Shown here: piece by piece, positions 51,691-60,320 of the stretch | Numbering within the stretch: the first letter of the stretch is position 1 | Layout: every line of letters starts with the position of its first letter | Origin: JBCCGL01 sp039029275 | GTDB taxonomy: Bacteria; Pseudomonadota; Gammaproteobacteria; JBCCGL01 | Assembly: GCA_039029275.1 (NCBI GenBank) | Contig: JBCCGL010000006.1 | Span: 186,001 to 250,000, forward strand | Length of the DNA: 64,000 bases | Direction of reading: 5' to 3' | Translations under genes and position numbers: made by a program | The notes under the pieces: model-generated | What the model saw: the letters and a program-made list of their open reading frames with translations, nothing else | What the model was told of the DNA's origin: nothing | Database searches by the model: none

Positions 51691-52514
51691 GACCTGGGCC
51701 TTAGTGCATAAATTAATCGAGCGCTCTTATCGTCCAACGGCTCGCGATCATGATTCCCAAATGCAGTGACAATCTGCAATCCTGCTCTGTGCACCAATTG
51801 TTCTATATGTTGGCGCGTGTACATGCGCAGCGTAAGATCGGTGTATAGTTTCCGAATGATTCCTTCAGCGTCTGCTTTATACAGAAATCTGAATTTCATC
51901 AGTTCTCCGTCATGCATTTGTATCCTGGAGCGCATTAGCGTTCCACCGTTCGGCAGTGGCCGCGTCCATTCATAAACGATTGTTCCATCTTCCTGATTGG
52001 GGTTATAGAAGATTGGCCTGCTACGCTTGCTAAGGGAGCTGTCGCCAAAGCTTGCAAGGTCGAGGAGTAAATTGCCGCGCGATGATACACATCCGCCAAG
52101 GCTTTTTAGTGCGCTCAAAGCGTCGTCGTCACTTAACAAAAGTTGAAACGCATCGATTGGCGTGACTACAAGATCAAATGTTCGACCCAGCTCCAAACTG
52201 CGCATATCTCCCTGAAGAAACGAGATGTTAGCCGCGAAAGAGCTGTGTAACGGATCGAACTTTCGCCGCTCCGCTTGCGCCACCATTTCCTTCTCAAGAT
52301 CGACGCCAACGACTTCGATTCCGTGCTTGGCGAAATGGAAAACATTTCTCCCTACCCCACACGGAACTTCAAGTACAGAGTTGACCCCATCTGTCAGGAA
52401 TGATGTCAGAAAAACAGCGTCCATATCGGTTGCGTGCTCGGTTTCGTAAAACGCCGATCGTTCGGCATATGTGATCGGTTTGTATTCGGTTTCTGTATCT
52501 ACCAGTGTCGTCAT
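51687..52514 (-). CDS. Class I SAM-dependent methyltransferase
   Basis: A 275-residue Rossmann-fold enzyme. SAM motif I is VLEVPCGVGRNVFHF with a downstream acidic VVGVDLE and QGDMRSLELG. The motif is not the GGGDGG of spermidine synthases, so this should be a methyltransferase, although an aminopropyl donor role cannot be excluded. ATG 52514 follows GGTGA and lies 17 bases past the upstream gene's stop. No close family recognised; the substrate is probably made by the adjacent dehydrogenase-like enzyme. Confidence 0.8.
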   Translation of the reverse strand: MTTLVDTETEYKPITYAERSAFYETEHATDMDAVFLTSFLTDGVNSVLEVPCGVGRNVFHFAKHGIEVVGVDLEKEMVAQAERRKFDPLHSSFAANISFLQGDMRSLELGRTFDLVVTPIDAFQLLLSDDDALSALKSLGGCVSSRGNLLLDLASFGDSSLSKRSRPIFYNPNQEDGTIVYEWTRPLPNGGTLMRSRIQMHDGELMKFRFLYKADAEGIIRKLYTDLTLRMYTRQHIEQLVHRAGLQIVTAFGNHDREPLDDKSARLIYALRPRS

Positions 52515-52531
52515 CGAGTTCACCGCACAGG

Positions 52532-53635
52532 CTATCCACACTTCTTTAACATCGACGCGACGTATTCACTTGAAACGGCGCCATCTCTTGTCACCTCTGC
52601 TTTCGCCAGGGCTCGGTCGTCAATAGTCAGGTGATTGTGAACACTCGCCAAGCGACACAAATACGGTGCGCATAAGCGACTTAGTGCTTGAGCGGAGCTT
52701 CGATGAACACCGCCCGGCAATTTGTCAATTTTGCAGTGCAGAACGCCAAACCGGGAGCAAACGGGGGCCTCTAGACTGGTTTCTTGATCAAAGGTTTCAA
52801 GGTAGCCGGGGCCATAGCCGCACGTTACATCGACGATCATGCTGCCCTTGCGCATAGTTTTCACCATGTCAGTGGTGATCATTGCAGGCGTTTCACGCGT
52901 GGATATGAGAATCGCGCCGACTACAAGGTCAACGCTTGGCAAGAGCTGTCCCAAGACATCTCCCTCATTGATCAAGCACGTCACGTTTCCTGGCATCAAT
53001 GCAGAGAACGCTCTCAAACGAGAACGGTTGCGCCCCAGCACCGTGACGTCTGCACCAAGAGCCGCCGCAGTCGTTGCGGCTGCAGCACCTGAATTTCCAT
53101 AGCCGATCACCAAAACTTTAGCCGGTGTCGCGTCAGGAATACGTGGCAAGAAAACTCCATTCCCGCCCAAATGCGATTGCAAATGATACGCGCCGTAAAT
53201 CACAGCCATTTTTCCGGCAATTTCACTGTGCGCGCGCGTGACAGGGAATTCGCCGAGTGGCTCTTCGATAAATTCAAACGCAAATGATCGTATGCCCTGA
53301 TCGCAGAGCGCGTTGGCAAGCGCGCGATTGTCTTCGAGATGCAGATACGAAGCATAAGAGCATCCGAAAGGCATTCTTGCGACATCGTCTGGTGTAGGTG
53401 GCTTATACTTTGCAATTAAAGACGCCTTTGCCCACGCGTCTTTTGCGGACAGAACCACGGCTCCCGCTTGTTCAAATTGTAGATCGTGGATTCCATACCC
53501 CTGACCAATGCCGGCTTCGCAAAAGACCTGAATTCCTTGATCCAAATAGTCAGTCACTAACTCGGGAAACATCAGACTTCGAACCTCGTTCGGGTTGCTG
53601 TCGCGCACGAACGTCACAGATTTGGCAATGCTCAT
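52532..53635 (-). CDS. Alanine-dehydrogenase-like NAD(P)-dependent enzyme
   Basis: A 367-residue protein of the alanine dehydrogenase/transhydrogenase family. The catalytic-site YASYLHLED segment matches the Ald YLHL histidine region, and K-Y-K-P-P supplies the substrate lysine. The Rossmann domain has VLVIGYGNSGAAAATTAA near residue 180, and KLPGGVHRSSAQALS corresponds to the Ald PGAVPRTST motif. Substrate may be alanine or another amino or imino acid. Its ATG overlaps the speD stop as ATGA (53632-53635). Sequence is diverged, so 'alanine' is not certain. Confidence 0.78.
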   Translation of the reverse strand: MSIAKSVTFVRDSNPNEVRSLMFPELVTDYLDQGIQVFCEAGIGQGYGIHDLQFEQAGAVVLSAKDAWAKASLIAKYKPPTPDDVARMPFGCSYASYLHLEDNRALANALCDQGIRSFAFEFIEEPLGEFPVTRAHSEIAGKMAVIYGAYHLQSHLGGNGVFLPRIPDATPAKVLVIGYGNSGAAAATTAAALGADVTVLGRNRSRLRAFSALMPGNVTCLINEGDVLGQLLPSVDLVVGAILISTRETPAMITTDMVKTMRKGSMIVDVTCGYGPGYLETFDQETSLEAPVCSRFGVLHCKIDKLPGGVHRSSAQALSRLCAPYLCRLASVHNHLTIDDRALAKAEVTRDGAVSSEYVASMLKKCG

Positions 53636-54009
53636 GCCGATTCTCGCATCGACACTTTTTTCGATCCGCGGCTAAGCTCTTTCAAATCCATGTGAGACGG
53701 CTGTAGCTCGTCTTGTAGAACTTGTATAGCTACATTTGGGCGAGCGCTCCCACAAACAAAGATATCAAATGCGGCGAAGCTAAATTCCGGCCAAGTGTGA
53801 ACAGAGATATGGGATTCAGCCAGTATGACAACGCCCGTCACACCAAGACCTTCGCCAAAATGGTGCATGTGGGTTCCGAGCACCGTTGCCCCGGCCTCTT
53901 TGGCGGCAGCAACCATTCTCTGACCTAGAAAATCGGGATTTGAAATTCCCTTGGCACCCCAAAAATCTGCGATGACGTGCCTTCCGATAGGATTTTGTGA
54001 CTCGTTCAC
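53632..54009 (-). CDS. speD: S-adenosylmethionine decarboxylase proenzyme, class 1B
   Basis: A 125-residue pyruvoyl enzyme. The self-processing site is LAES-HISVHTWPE, with Ser66 becoming the pyruvoyl group, His71 and Cys86 spaced exactly as S63/H68/C83 in the Thermotoga maritima enzyme. It decarboxylates S-adenosylmethionine to the aminopropyl donor. The partner aminopropyltransferase SpeE is absent; instead an Ald-like enzyme, a methyltransferase and an MFS transporter follow. It leads the operon and has a 350-base upstream region rich in complementary segments. Confidence 0.9.
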   Translation of the reverse strand: MNESQNPIGRHVIADFWGAKGISNPDFLGQRMVAAAKEAGATVLGTHMHHFGEGLGVTGVVILAESHISVHTWPEFSFAAFDIFVCGSARPNVAIQVLQDELQPSHMDLKELSRGSKKVSMRESA

Positions 54010-54366
54010 GAATTTAAATTCCTTTGATTTTGTTTTTTTTTATTTTCTTTTATGAGGTGTCTGGGTGCTTTTTCGAAAACGACATCTAGCTACCTACTTT
54101 TAACTCCCAGCATCATCGCTAGCACTTCAGCCTTGTGGTCCGTCCACGGGGCGGGAGTTTTATGGCGCGTTGTTCCGGCTACACCTGGTTTCAAAAGGGC
54201 CGGACCAACCAACCTCTTACGAACTCTCGTCTGACAGCCACTTAAATTCGCGGCAATAGTGCGTGAGTTAGTTCCTCGCGAACGTTTTTTTAGCTAAATG
54301 TGTTAAACAACGCTGAGGTTCGATACGTGATCCGCCTCACTGCGGTGATCTGATAAACTCCGACCG
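54010..54366 (-). ncRNA. Long probably structured leader of the speD operon
   Basis: This 357-base region separates speD from the divergent coaBC and holds no convincing gene. Complementary segments, given on the plus strand: CTAGC 54086-54090 with GCTAG 54118-54122; AACTCCC 54102-54108 with GGGAGTT 54153-54159; TGGTCCG 54136-54142 with CGGACCA 54201-54207; CCGGC 54175-54179 with GCCGG 54199-54203; CTGGG 54061-54065 with CCCAG 54106-54110. Several exclude each other or cross, as in riboswitches and attenuators. An A/T-rich tract precedes speD. No known RNA class recognised. Confidence 0.4.
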
Positions 54367-55572
54367 ATGAATGGGCTCAGCAACAAACACATTCTGCTCG
54401 GTGTGACCGGAGGTATCGCAGCGTATAAAAGTCCCGACCTCGTGCGCCGTCTGCGCGAGGCGGGCGCCGATGTGCGGGTCGTGATGAGTACGGGTGCAAA
54501 AGAATTCGTTACACCGCTGAGTTTTCAGGCAACCAGTGGTAACCCGGTGCACACAGACCTTCTGGACGAGGATGCCGAAGCCGGCATGGGACATATTGAA
54601 CTCGCACGCTGGGCCGATGCAATTCTCATCGCCCCCGCCTCGGCTAACCGCATTGCCGCGCTGGCGCAGGGGTTTGCCGACGACCTGCTCAGCACGGTTT
54701 GCCTCGCCAGCGAAGCGCCTCTGTTTATTGCACCCGCGATGAATCGCGTTATGTGGAGCAACGCGGCGGTGCAATCGAATATCGAAAAACTTCAGCTACT
54801 CGGGGCAACCTTGCTTGGGCCGGGCAGTGGCGATCAGGCCTGCGGCGAAACCGGCAGCGGGCGCATGTTGGAACCGACCGAACTGCGCGACGCGATGATC
54901 GGATTCTTGACCTCATCCACAACCGCTGCCTTGAGCGGAAAAACCGTTTTGATCACCGCTGGCCCAACACAAGAAGCGCTCGACCCCGTCCGCTATATCA
55001 GCAATCACAGTTCGGGGAAAATGGGTTTCGCAATTGCTCAGGCAGCGGAGCAGGCGGGCGCGTCGGTGACCCTGATTGCCGGGCCCGTCGAGCAAACTAC
55101 GCCGCGCAATGTCAATCGCCTTGATGTCATCAGTGCGCAGGACATGCACGCAGCCGTGATGCAGCACGTTGACAGTGCCGATGTATTTATCGGCGTCGCG
55201 GCAGTCGCCGACTATCGAGCAAGCGACGCGCAGGAAAATAAAATAAAAAAGTCAGATGCCGAGATGACCCTAACGCTTGCACGCAATCCGGATATCCTCG
55301 CCGACGTCGCATCGCTCGCGAACAAACCCTTTACCGTTGGCTTTGCAGCGGAGACTCAATACGTTGAGAACTATGCGCGCGAAAAACTTGAAAAAAAGAA
55401 GCTTGATATGATTGCCGCAAATCTCGTAGGTAAGGAAAGTGGCGGCTTTAAGTCGGACACCAATAGTCTTTTCGTACTAAACAAAAGCGGCGACGAAAAA
55501 ACACTCACTGATGCACCGAAAAACGAAATCGCCAGACAATTGATTGAGCTGATCGCAAAATCCGTTTCTTAA
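54367..55572 (+). CDS. coaBC: Bifunctional phosphopantothenoylcysteine decarboxylase/synthetase
   Basis: A 401-residue fusion. The CoaC flavoprotein domain (about residues 1-185) has GVTGGIAAYKSPDLVRRL, the GHIELARWAD His, and the ACGETGSGRM catalytic cysteine loop. The CoaB synthetase domain has VLITAGPTQEALDPVRYISNH. It makes 4'-phosphopantetheine from phosphopantothenate and cysteine in CoA synthesis. dut follows after 14 bases as in E. coli, but radC is not adjacent. Confidence 0.96.
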   Translation: MNGLSNKHILLGVTGGIAAYKSPDLVRRLREAGADVRVVMSTGAKEFVTPLSFQATSGNPVHTDLLDEDAEAGMGHIELARWADAILIAPASANRIAALAQGFADDLLSTVCLASEAPLFIAPAMNRVMWSNAAVQSNIEKLQLLGATLLGPGSGDQACGETGSGRMLEPTELRDAMIGFLTSSTTAALSGKTVLITAGPTQEALDPVRYISNHSSGKMGFAIAQAAEQAGASVTLIAGPVEQTTPRNVNRLDVISAQDMHAAVMQHVDSADVFIGVAAVADYRASDAQENKIKKSDAEMTLTLARNPDILADVASLANKPFTVGFAAETQYVENYAREKLEKKKLDMIAANLVGKESGGFKSDTNSLFVLNKSGDEKTLTDAPKNEIARQLIELIAKSVS

Positions 55573-55586
55573 ACAATCGAAAAAAT

Positions 55587-56042
55587 ATGAATTCTGTTGA
55601 CGTCAAAATCCTCGATGCACGCATTGGCAATGAAATCCCTCTTCCTGAATACGCGACGTCCGGTTCCGCCGGTCTCGATTTACGTGCATGTCTCGACGAG
55701 GTAGTCACGCTAAGTCCGGGGCAAACCGAACTGATTCCAACCGGAATGGCGGTGCACATCGCAGACCCCGGATACGCCGCCGTGATTCTTCCGCGTTCGG
55801 GTCTCGGGCATAAGCATGGAATTGTGCTGGGCAATCTCGTCGGCTTAATCGATTCTGATTATCAGGGTCAATTATTTGTTTCGACGTGGAATCGCGGCGA
55901 CACCCCGTTCACGATTGAAATCGGCGAACGTATTGCGCAGCTGGTTATCGTTCCTGTTGCTCAAGTCGAGTTCAATATCGTTAAAGAATTTGATGATAGT
56001 GTTCGCGGCGCAGGGGGGTTTGGTTCGTCTGGGCGTAGTTAG
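55587..56042 (+). CDS. dut: dUTP diphosphatase
   Basis: A 151-residue trimeric dUTPase. Motifs are SAGLDLRA (I), PRSGLGHKHGI (II), NLVGLIDSDYQGQL (III), and the terminal RGAGGFGSSG (V). It removes dUTP and supplies dUMP. Normal length. Co-transcribed with coaBC. Confidence 0.96.
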   Translation: MNSVDVKILDARIGNEIPLPEYATSGSAGLDLRACLDEVVTLSPGQTELIPTGMAVHIADPGYAAVILPRSGLGHKHGIVLGNLVGLIDSDYQGQLFVSTWNRGDTPFTIEIGERIAQLVIVPVAQVEFNIVKEFDDSVRGAGGFGSSGRS

Positions 56043-56423
56043 AATATTAAGTTGAAAAAGATTATTTTTTATTTCGCTCGCGCGCGATTTGATACTTTAT
56101 TTAGCAAAATGCATAGCGAGCGAGTTACTTTTTGCTCGCCCAAAAAGTAACCAAAAAGTGCGTTTTTTTGGCACTAAAATGACAATAAATACGAAGGTGA
56201 GCGCGTTCAACTAAACTGCATAATTCACTATCCAGTGCGCTCACGACAAGAAGTCATTGCTTGCCGAAAAATAGACAACTATCGAGAGCAATTAGCAGCC
56301 TAAAAATCTCAGGGTGCAAAAGCCTATGTTAGACGTACTTCTTTTTCTAATTCCAAAAACTTAAACGTAGAGCTCTCTTTTCCAACCTGTTTTTTGCGCG
56401 AAGCAAACTAAGCCTATACTGAC
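56043..56423. other. AT-rich non-coding interval with a perfect palindrome
   Basis: No gene seen in 381 bases between dut and the convergent enolase-like gene. GTTACTTTTTG (56122-56132) and CAAAAAGTAAC (56139-56149) form a perfect 11-bp hairpin with a six-base loop, followed by a direct echo of AAAAAG. Similar GTTACTTT...AAAGTAAC palindromes occur as dispersed intergenic elements in many gammaproteobacteria. Confidence 0.55.
56122..56149. repeat. Perfect 11-bp palindromic element
   Basis: Perfect inverted repeat, six-base loop CTCGCC, in the dut/enolase-like interval. It could also act as a transcription end for the two convergent genes, although only the poly-T inside the stem is present. 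Only one copy was noticed in this window. Confidence 0.6.
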
Positions 56424-57533
56424 TCAATCAACTTCACTAATCCGATACTCTGATTTTTTCAGCCACTCCGGGTTAATTTCTACCCCCCATCCGGGCCCCT
56501 CAGGAATTCGTACCTTCCCGTCTACGGCGACGGGAAAGTCGGAGTAAATTCCGTACTGCCACGGATAGTAGTCATCTTCCTCAATCGCGAACTCTAGATA
56601 GTCGCCGGGGTTATTGATTGCACCCAGAAAATGCAGCGTAAAAATAGTGACAAGCGACATATTGGCCGCATGCGGCAAACATTTGTAACCACGCTCTTCT
56701 GCCATTTTTGCAACCCGCAGCGTGCGCTCGATTCCGCCGACGTAACAAATGTCTGGCTGCGGAATGTCAACGATGCCATCATCCAGCATGTACTGCCAAA
56801 GCGTGAGATTGTTGTCTTGCTCACCCCCGGTCACGTCGAGTTCAAGTGCTTCTTTGACTTGCCGTGTCCATTCAAAATTCCAATACGGGCACGGCTCTTC
56901 AAAATGACAAATGCCGTTGTCCTGCAATATCTTCCCAACTTCAATTGCCCTCGCCGGCTCGTAGCAACTATTGGCGTCGACGAGCAAGGTGACGTCATCG
57001 CCAAGCGCTTGTCTAATTTTCGGAATAATTTCCTCTGTGCGTCCCGGCCACTCGTCCTGATTGCGGCCGGTTTCTGCACCAACTCGAAACTTGAATGCGT
57101 CATAGCCGTGTTTATCGCGCAGCTTTATAAATCGATCGGCTTCGTCTTTTGCTGTGATGTCTCGTTTCATACTTGACGCATAAGCGCGAATCGGGCGCGG
57201 CGTTCCGCCTAACAATTCGCACACCGATTTACCCTGCAACTTTCCATGCAAATCCCAGATGGCAGTATCCAAACCGCCTAACGCACGACACATGTAGCTA
57301 CCGGGGTATTTGTGCTCTTTCTCGTACGCGAAATCGAGCAGGTCACCGAGTTGCGACAAGTCAGATATGTCTTTGCCAAGTGTATGAATGGCGACCTGTC
57401 GATGCAGAACTGCAGCTGAAATATCCGCGTGATACGTGGAGACTTGACCCCAACCCTGGGCACCGTTGTCAGCGGTGACGCGCGTTAGTCCGACGAACTC
57501 GGTGCAGAACGTTTCGATCGATTTGATTTTCAT
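56424..57533 (-). CDS. Enolase-superfamily (mandelate racemase/muconate lactonizing) enzyme
   Basis: A 369-residue barrel enzyme. Metal ligands are in LLVDANSCY (Asp), CHFEEPCP (Glu) and GGEQDNN (Glu). The first catalytic site is K-x-R (FKFRVG) and a distal histidine is in CLPHAAN. This His plus Lys arrangement resembles the mandelate-racemase subgroup (acid-sugar dehydratases and racemases), but I cannot assign the substrate. Its ATG abuts the TAA of the upstream oxidase gene, so they form one unit. Confidence 0.86.
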   Translation of the reverse strand: MKIKSIETFCTEFVGLTRVTADNGAQGWGQVSTYHADISAAVLHRQVAIHTLGKDISDLSQLGDLLDFAYEKEHKYPGSYMCRALGGLDTAIWDLHGKLQGKSVCELLGGTPRPIRAYASSMKRDITAKDEADRFIKLRDKHGYDAFKFRVGAETGRNQDEWPGRTEEIIPKIRQALGDDVTLLVDANSCYEPARAIEVGKILQDNGICHFEEPCPYWNFEWTRQVKEALELDVTGGEQDNNLTLWQYMLDDGIVDIPQPDICYVGGIERTLRVAKMAEERGYKCLPHAANMSLVTIFTLHFLGAINNPGDYLEFAIEEDDYYPWQYGIYSDFPVAVDGKVRIPEGPGWGVEINPEWLKKSEYRISEVD

Positions 57534-58835
57534 TTACAGGTTCAATTTGTCTTTGATTCGATAGTAGTGAATGGAGGGAGCCAGAAACCAGGGTTTTCCA
57601 AAATAGTACGGGCGCGTCTCGAATCGCGTTTGGTCGATGCCGGTTTCACCTTCGCTCAAACCCAGCACTTTTTGTCCGAGTCGCATGCCAAAGTAACTCG
57701 CGAGTGACACCCCCGAGCCGCAATAACCCATCGCGTACCAAAGTCCCTCGTGTTGCCCGATATGCGGCATTTCGTCGAATGTGTAACCCACAAAGCCCAT
57801 CCAGGAGTGTGAAATTTTTGTGCCTCGCAAAGCAGGCAATATATTTGTCATTTGATCATGTAAGCGCGGCGCGCTGATTCTCGGGTCGGTCTCCGCCAGA
57901 CTCACACGCCCCCCAAACACAACGCGCTTGCGATCCGGTGACGCGCGATAATACACAACCAGTTTGCGCGTATCGGTGTACACACGGTGCCTGGGAAGCA
58001 TTCGGTCCATTAACGCATCGTCGATTTCTTCTGTCGCGATCATGTAGCTGCCGATCGGGATAATCCTGCGCTGGTGCCACGGTGTGAGTGAACCGGTGTA
58101 GCCACTTGTTGCGACAATCACGTCGCGGGCGCGCACTTTTCCGCGTGCGGTGTGCAATACAAATTCAGCGCCATCACGTTCGATGTTATCGACGCCACAA
58201 TGCGTGGCGATTTTTGTGCCCGCGTCCTGCGCGGTCCTTAGTAAACCAAGATGGTACTTTGCCGGCTGCAGCGAAGCATGGCTGTTAAACACGATGCCGC
58301 CATGATACAAATCCGATTCAATTTCAGACGCCTGATCAGCGCGCGACACGAGATGACAGTCGACCTCCAATCCGGGTAACTGCTCTTCTGCGCGCTTTTC
58401 CAACAACTCATATTGCCGTGCGTTGTGCGCGGCGTAAAAACGCCCGCAGGCGTTGAAGTCGCAATCGATATTTTCGCGCTCGACGAACTCCCCGATCCAC
58501 TGCAAGGCGTTATGCCCCTCACGCAAAATGGCGTAAGCCTTTTCTGCGCCGTACTTTTTCTCGAGTGAATCGAAACTCGGTTTAAAACTGGTGCTTATCT
58601 GACCGCCGTTACGCGAACTGCATCCCCAACCGGCGTCTTCTGCATCCAACACCAACGTACTGCGCCCGCCGCGAGCCGTTTCAATCGCGGCGTTTAACCC
58701 GGTGTAGCCGGAGCCGACAATCGCAACTTCGACACTCGCCGGCGTTGTATCAGTATCAATCTGCGGCCTCGGGGCATCGTCCCACCAGTAAGGCGTATCT
58801 TTGTAATAGGAAGCGAATAACGATGAACGTTGCAT
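57534..58835 (-). CDS. FAD-dependent oxidoreductase, PuuB-like amine oxidase
   Basis: A 433-residue DAO-fold flavoenzyme. It has YYKDTPYWWDDAPRP near the N-terminus, VAIVGSGYTGLNAAIE for FAD and SSRNGGQIS, then WMGFVGYTFDEMPHIG and YCGSGVSLASYFG, a pattern close to gamma-glutamylputrescine oxidase and related amine oxidases. No glutamylpolyamine synthetase is nearby, so the amine may be another polyamine or an N-methyl amino acid. It is the first gene of a pair with the enolase-like enzyme. Confidence 0.85.
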   Translation of the reverse strand: MQRSSLFASYYKDTPYWWDDAPRPQIDTDTTPASVEVAIVGSGYTGLNAAIETARGGRSTLVLDAEDAGWGCSSRNGGQISTSFKPSFDSLEKKYGAEKAYAILREGHNALQWIGEFVERENIDCDFNACGRFYAAHNARQYELLEKRAEEQLPGLEVDCHLVSRADQASEIESDLYHGGIVFNSHASLQPAKYHLGLLRTAQDAGTKIATHCGVDNIERDGAEFVLHTARGKVRARDVIVATSGYTGSLTPWHQRRIIPIGSYMIATEEIDDALMDRMLPRHRVYTDTRKLVVYYRASPDRKRVVFGGRVSLAETDPRISAPRLHDQMTNILPALRGTKISHSWMGFVGYTFDEMPHIGQHEGLWYAMGYCGSGVSLASYFGMRLGQKVLGLSEGETGIDQTRFETRPYYFGKPWFLAPSIHYYRIKDKLNL

Positions 58836-58932
58836 GATGAGATGTTAGCTGTTTGACGACAACGTGGGCAATCGCTATTGCAAGGGATGAAATCCGATCA
58901 AATTGTTTGTAGTGTTCAGCATGGAGGTAAGC

Positions 58933-60318
58933 ATGGCTAACGATCAACGCGGGATAACACTCACTGGGGCGAATACTGCGCAAGCGGCAGCATTCGATGC
59001 GATCATTGATGACTATATGGAGTATCGCCTCAGCACCTTTCCTAAGCTCAAAGAACTGTGCGCAGCGGCACCCGATTTTGCCATGGCGAACTTATTCAAA
59101 GCCTATTTGCTGCAATCGATGGGTTCGCGCGACACCTTACCCGCAGTACTGTCGCTTTGCGATCACTGGAACAATCGACGCGACGAACTTAGCCCAACCG
59201 AGCAACTGCATCTGCACGCACTGCGCGCCTGGGCCGAAGGCGAGTTACTGAAGGCCTGCGATTACTGGGACGATATTCTTATTCTCCAACCTACCGACCT
59301 GCTTGCGTTAAAGCTGCAACACTTCAACCTCTTCTGGCTCGGCCGACCGCAGCACATGCTCGACGCGGTGATTCGTGCAAAACGCGGTTACGATCAAACT
59401 ACGCCGGGCTACGCCAACTTGCTCGGCATGCAGGCCTTTGCGCTGGAAGAACTGAATCGCTATGACGAGGCCGAAGCACTTGGGCGAGAGGCCGTCGAAC
59501 GCCACGGCGAAGATCTGTGGGCAGTGCACGCGGTTGCACACGTGTTGGAAATGCAGGGCCGCACGCACGAAGGTATCGATTGGCTGCACGGCGACTACGA
59601 CCAATGGGATGATCGCAACCCGTTTCGCGGGCACCTCTGGTGGCATCGTGCGATGTTTTACTACGAGGCGGGCGAGTATGAGCAGGCGCTGGAGTTGTTT
59701 GATCACGCGGTACAACCTGCCGAGTCGACATTTTATCTCGACATTCAAAACACCGTTTCGCTCTTGGCACGACTGGAGTTTGCAGGCGTTGATGTGGGCG
59801 AGCGATGGAACGCCGCGTGCGAAAGCGCCAAAGGTCGGATTGGTGATCACGCAATCCTATTTACCGAACCGCATTGCGCAATGGCGTTTGCGCATTCCAG
59901 CGACAAGTCCCTGCTGCAGCAACACCGCGACTCCCTGCACAATTTTGCAAAAGATGCGAATCCACACACGCGTGGATTAGTGGAATGCGTAGTCGACCCT
60001 GTGTGCAGGGCGATTGCGGATCTTCACAACGGCGACGCCGAACACGCCACCGATACGCTTTTGCAACTGCGATACAGCTATCAGGCGATGGGGGCGAGTC
60101 ACGCACAGCGCGATGTGCTGGCGCTTTATCTTATCGAGGCGGCGACTCGCGCAGACCGTTTACCCCTGGCGCATGCCTTGTTGCACGAACGCACTCAGCA
60201 GAATCCCAACAGCTTTAACGCATGGAGCGCGTTTAAATGTATTTGCGAAAAAATGGGGGACAGCAGCGGAGCGTCAAACTCTGAAACGCAGCTTAAACGA
60301 ATAGCTTCGAAGCACTGA
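58933..60318 (+). CDS. Tetratricopeptide repeat protein, TTC38-like
   Basis: A 461-residue helical protein. It has an N-terminal SFPKL-like region and TPR pairs, including LLGMQAFALEELNRYDEAEALGREAVERH in pieces and HVLEMQGRTHEG, then WWHRAMFYYEAGEYEQALELFDHAV. TTC38-like proteins occur in bacteria and animals and are uncharacterised. No signal peptide. A GGAGGT site precedes ATG 58933, favouring it over 58903. Divergent from the amine-oxidase-like gene, so a common regulator is possible. Confidence 0.82.
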   Translation: MANDQRGITLTGANTAQAAAFDAIIDDYMEYRLSTFPKLKELCAAAPDFAMANLFKAYLLQSMGSRDTLPAVLSLCDHWNNRRDELSPTEQLHLHALRAWAEGELLKACDYWDDILILQPTDLLALKLQHFNLFWLGRPQHMLDAVIRAKRGYDQTTPGYANLLGMQAFALEELNRYDEAEALGREAVERHGEDLWAVHAVAHVLEMQGRTHEGIDWLHGDYDQWDDRNPFRGHLWWHRAMFYYEAGEYEQALELFDHAVQPAESTFYLDIQNTVSLLARLEFAGVDVGERWNAACESAKGRIGDHAILFTEPHCAMAFAHSSDKSLLQQHRDSLHNFAKDANPHTRGLVECVVDPVCRAIADLHNGDAEHATDTLLQLRYSYQAMGASHAQRDVLALYLIEAATRADRLPLAHALLHERTQQNPNSFNAWSAFKCICEKMGDSSGASNSETQLKRIASKH

Positions 60319-60320
60319 GC

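Noticed and set aside
51687..52514. Spermidine synthase partner for SpeD
   Set aside because: The SAM motif is LEVPCGVGRN and not the GGGDGG-type motif of aminopropyltransferases; kept as a methyltransferase with the alternative noted.
54052..54234. A 60-codon plus-strand frame in the speD leader
   Set aside because: No ribosome-binding site or conserved pattern; the region is better explained as structured leader RNA.
54310..54335. tRNA-like T-loop word near the coaBC start
   Set aside because: No acceptor or anticodon arms can be formed around it.
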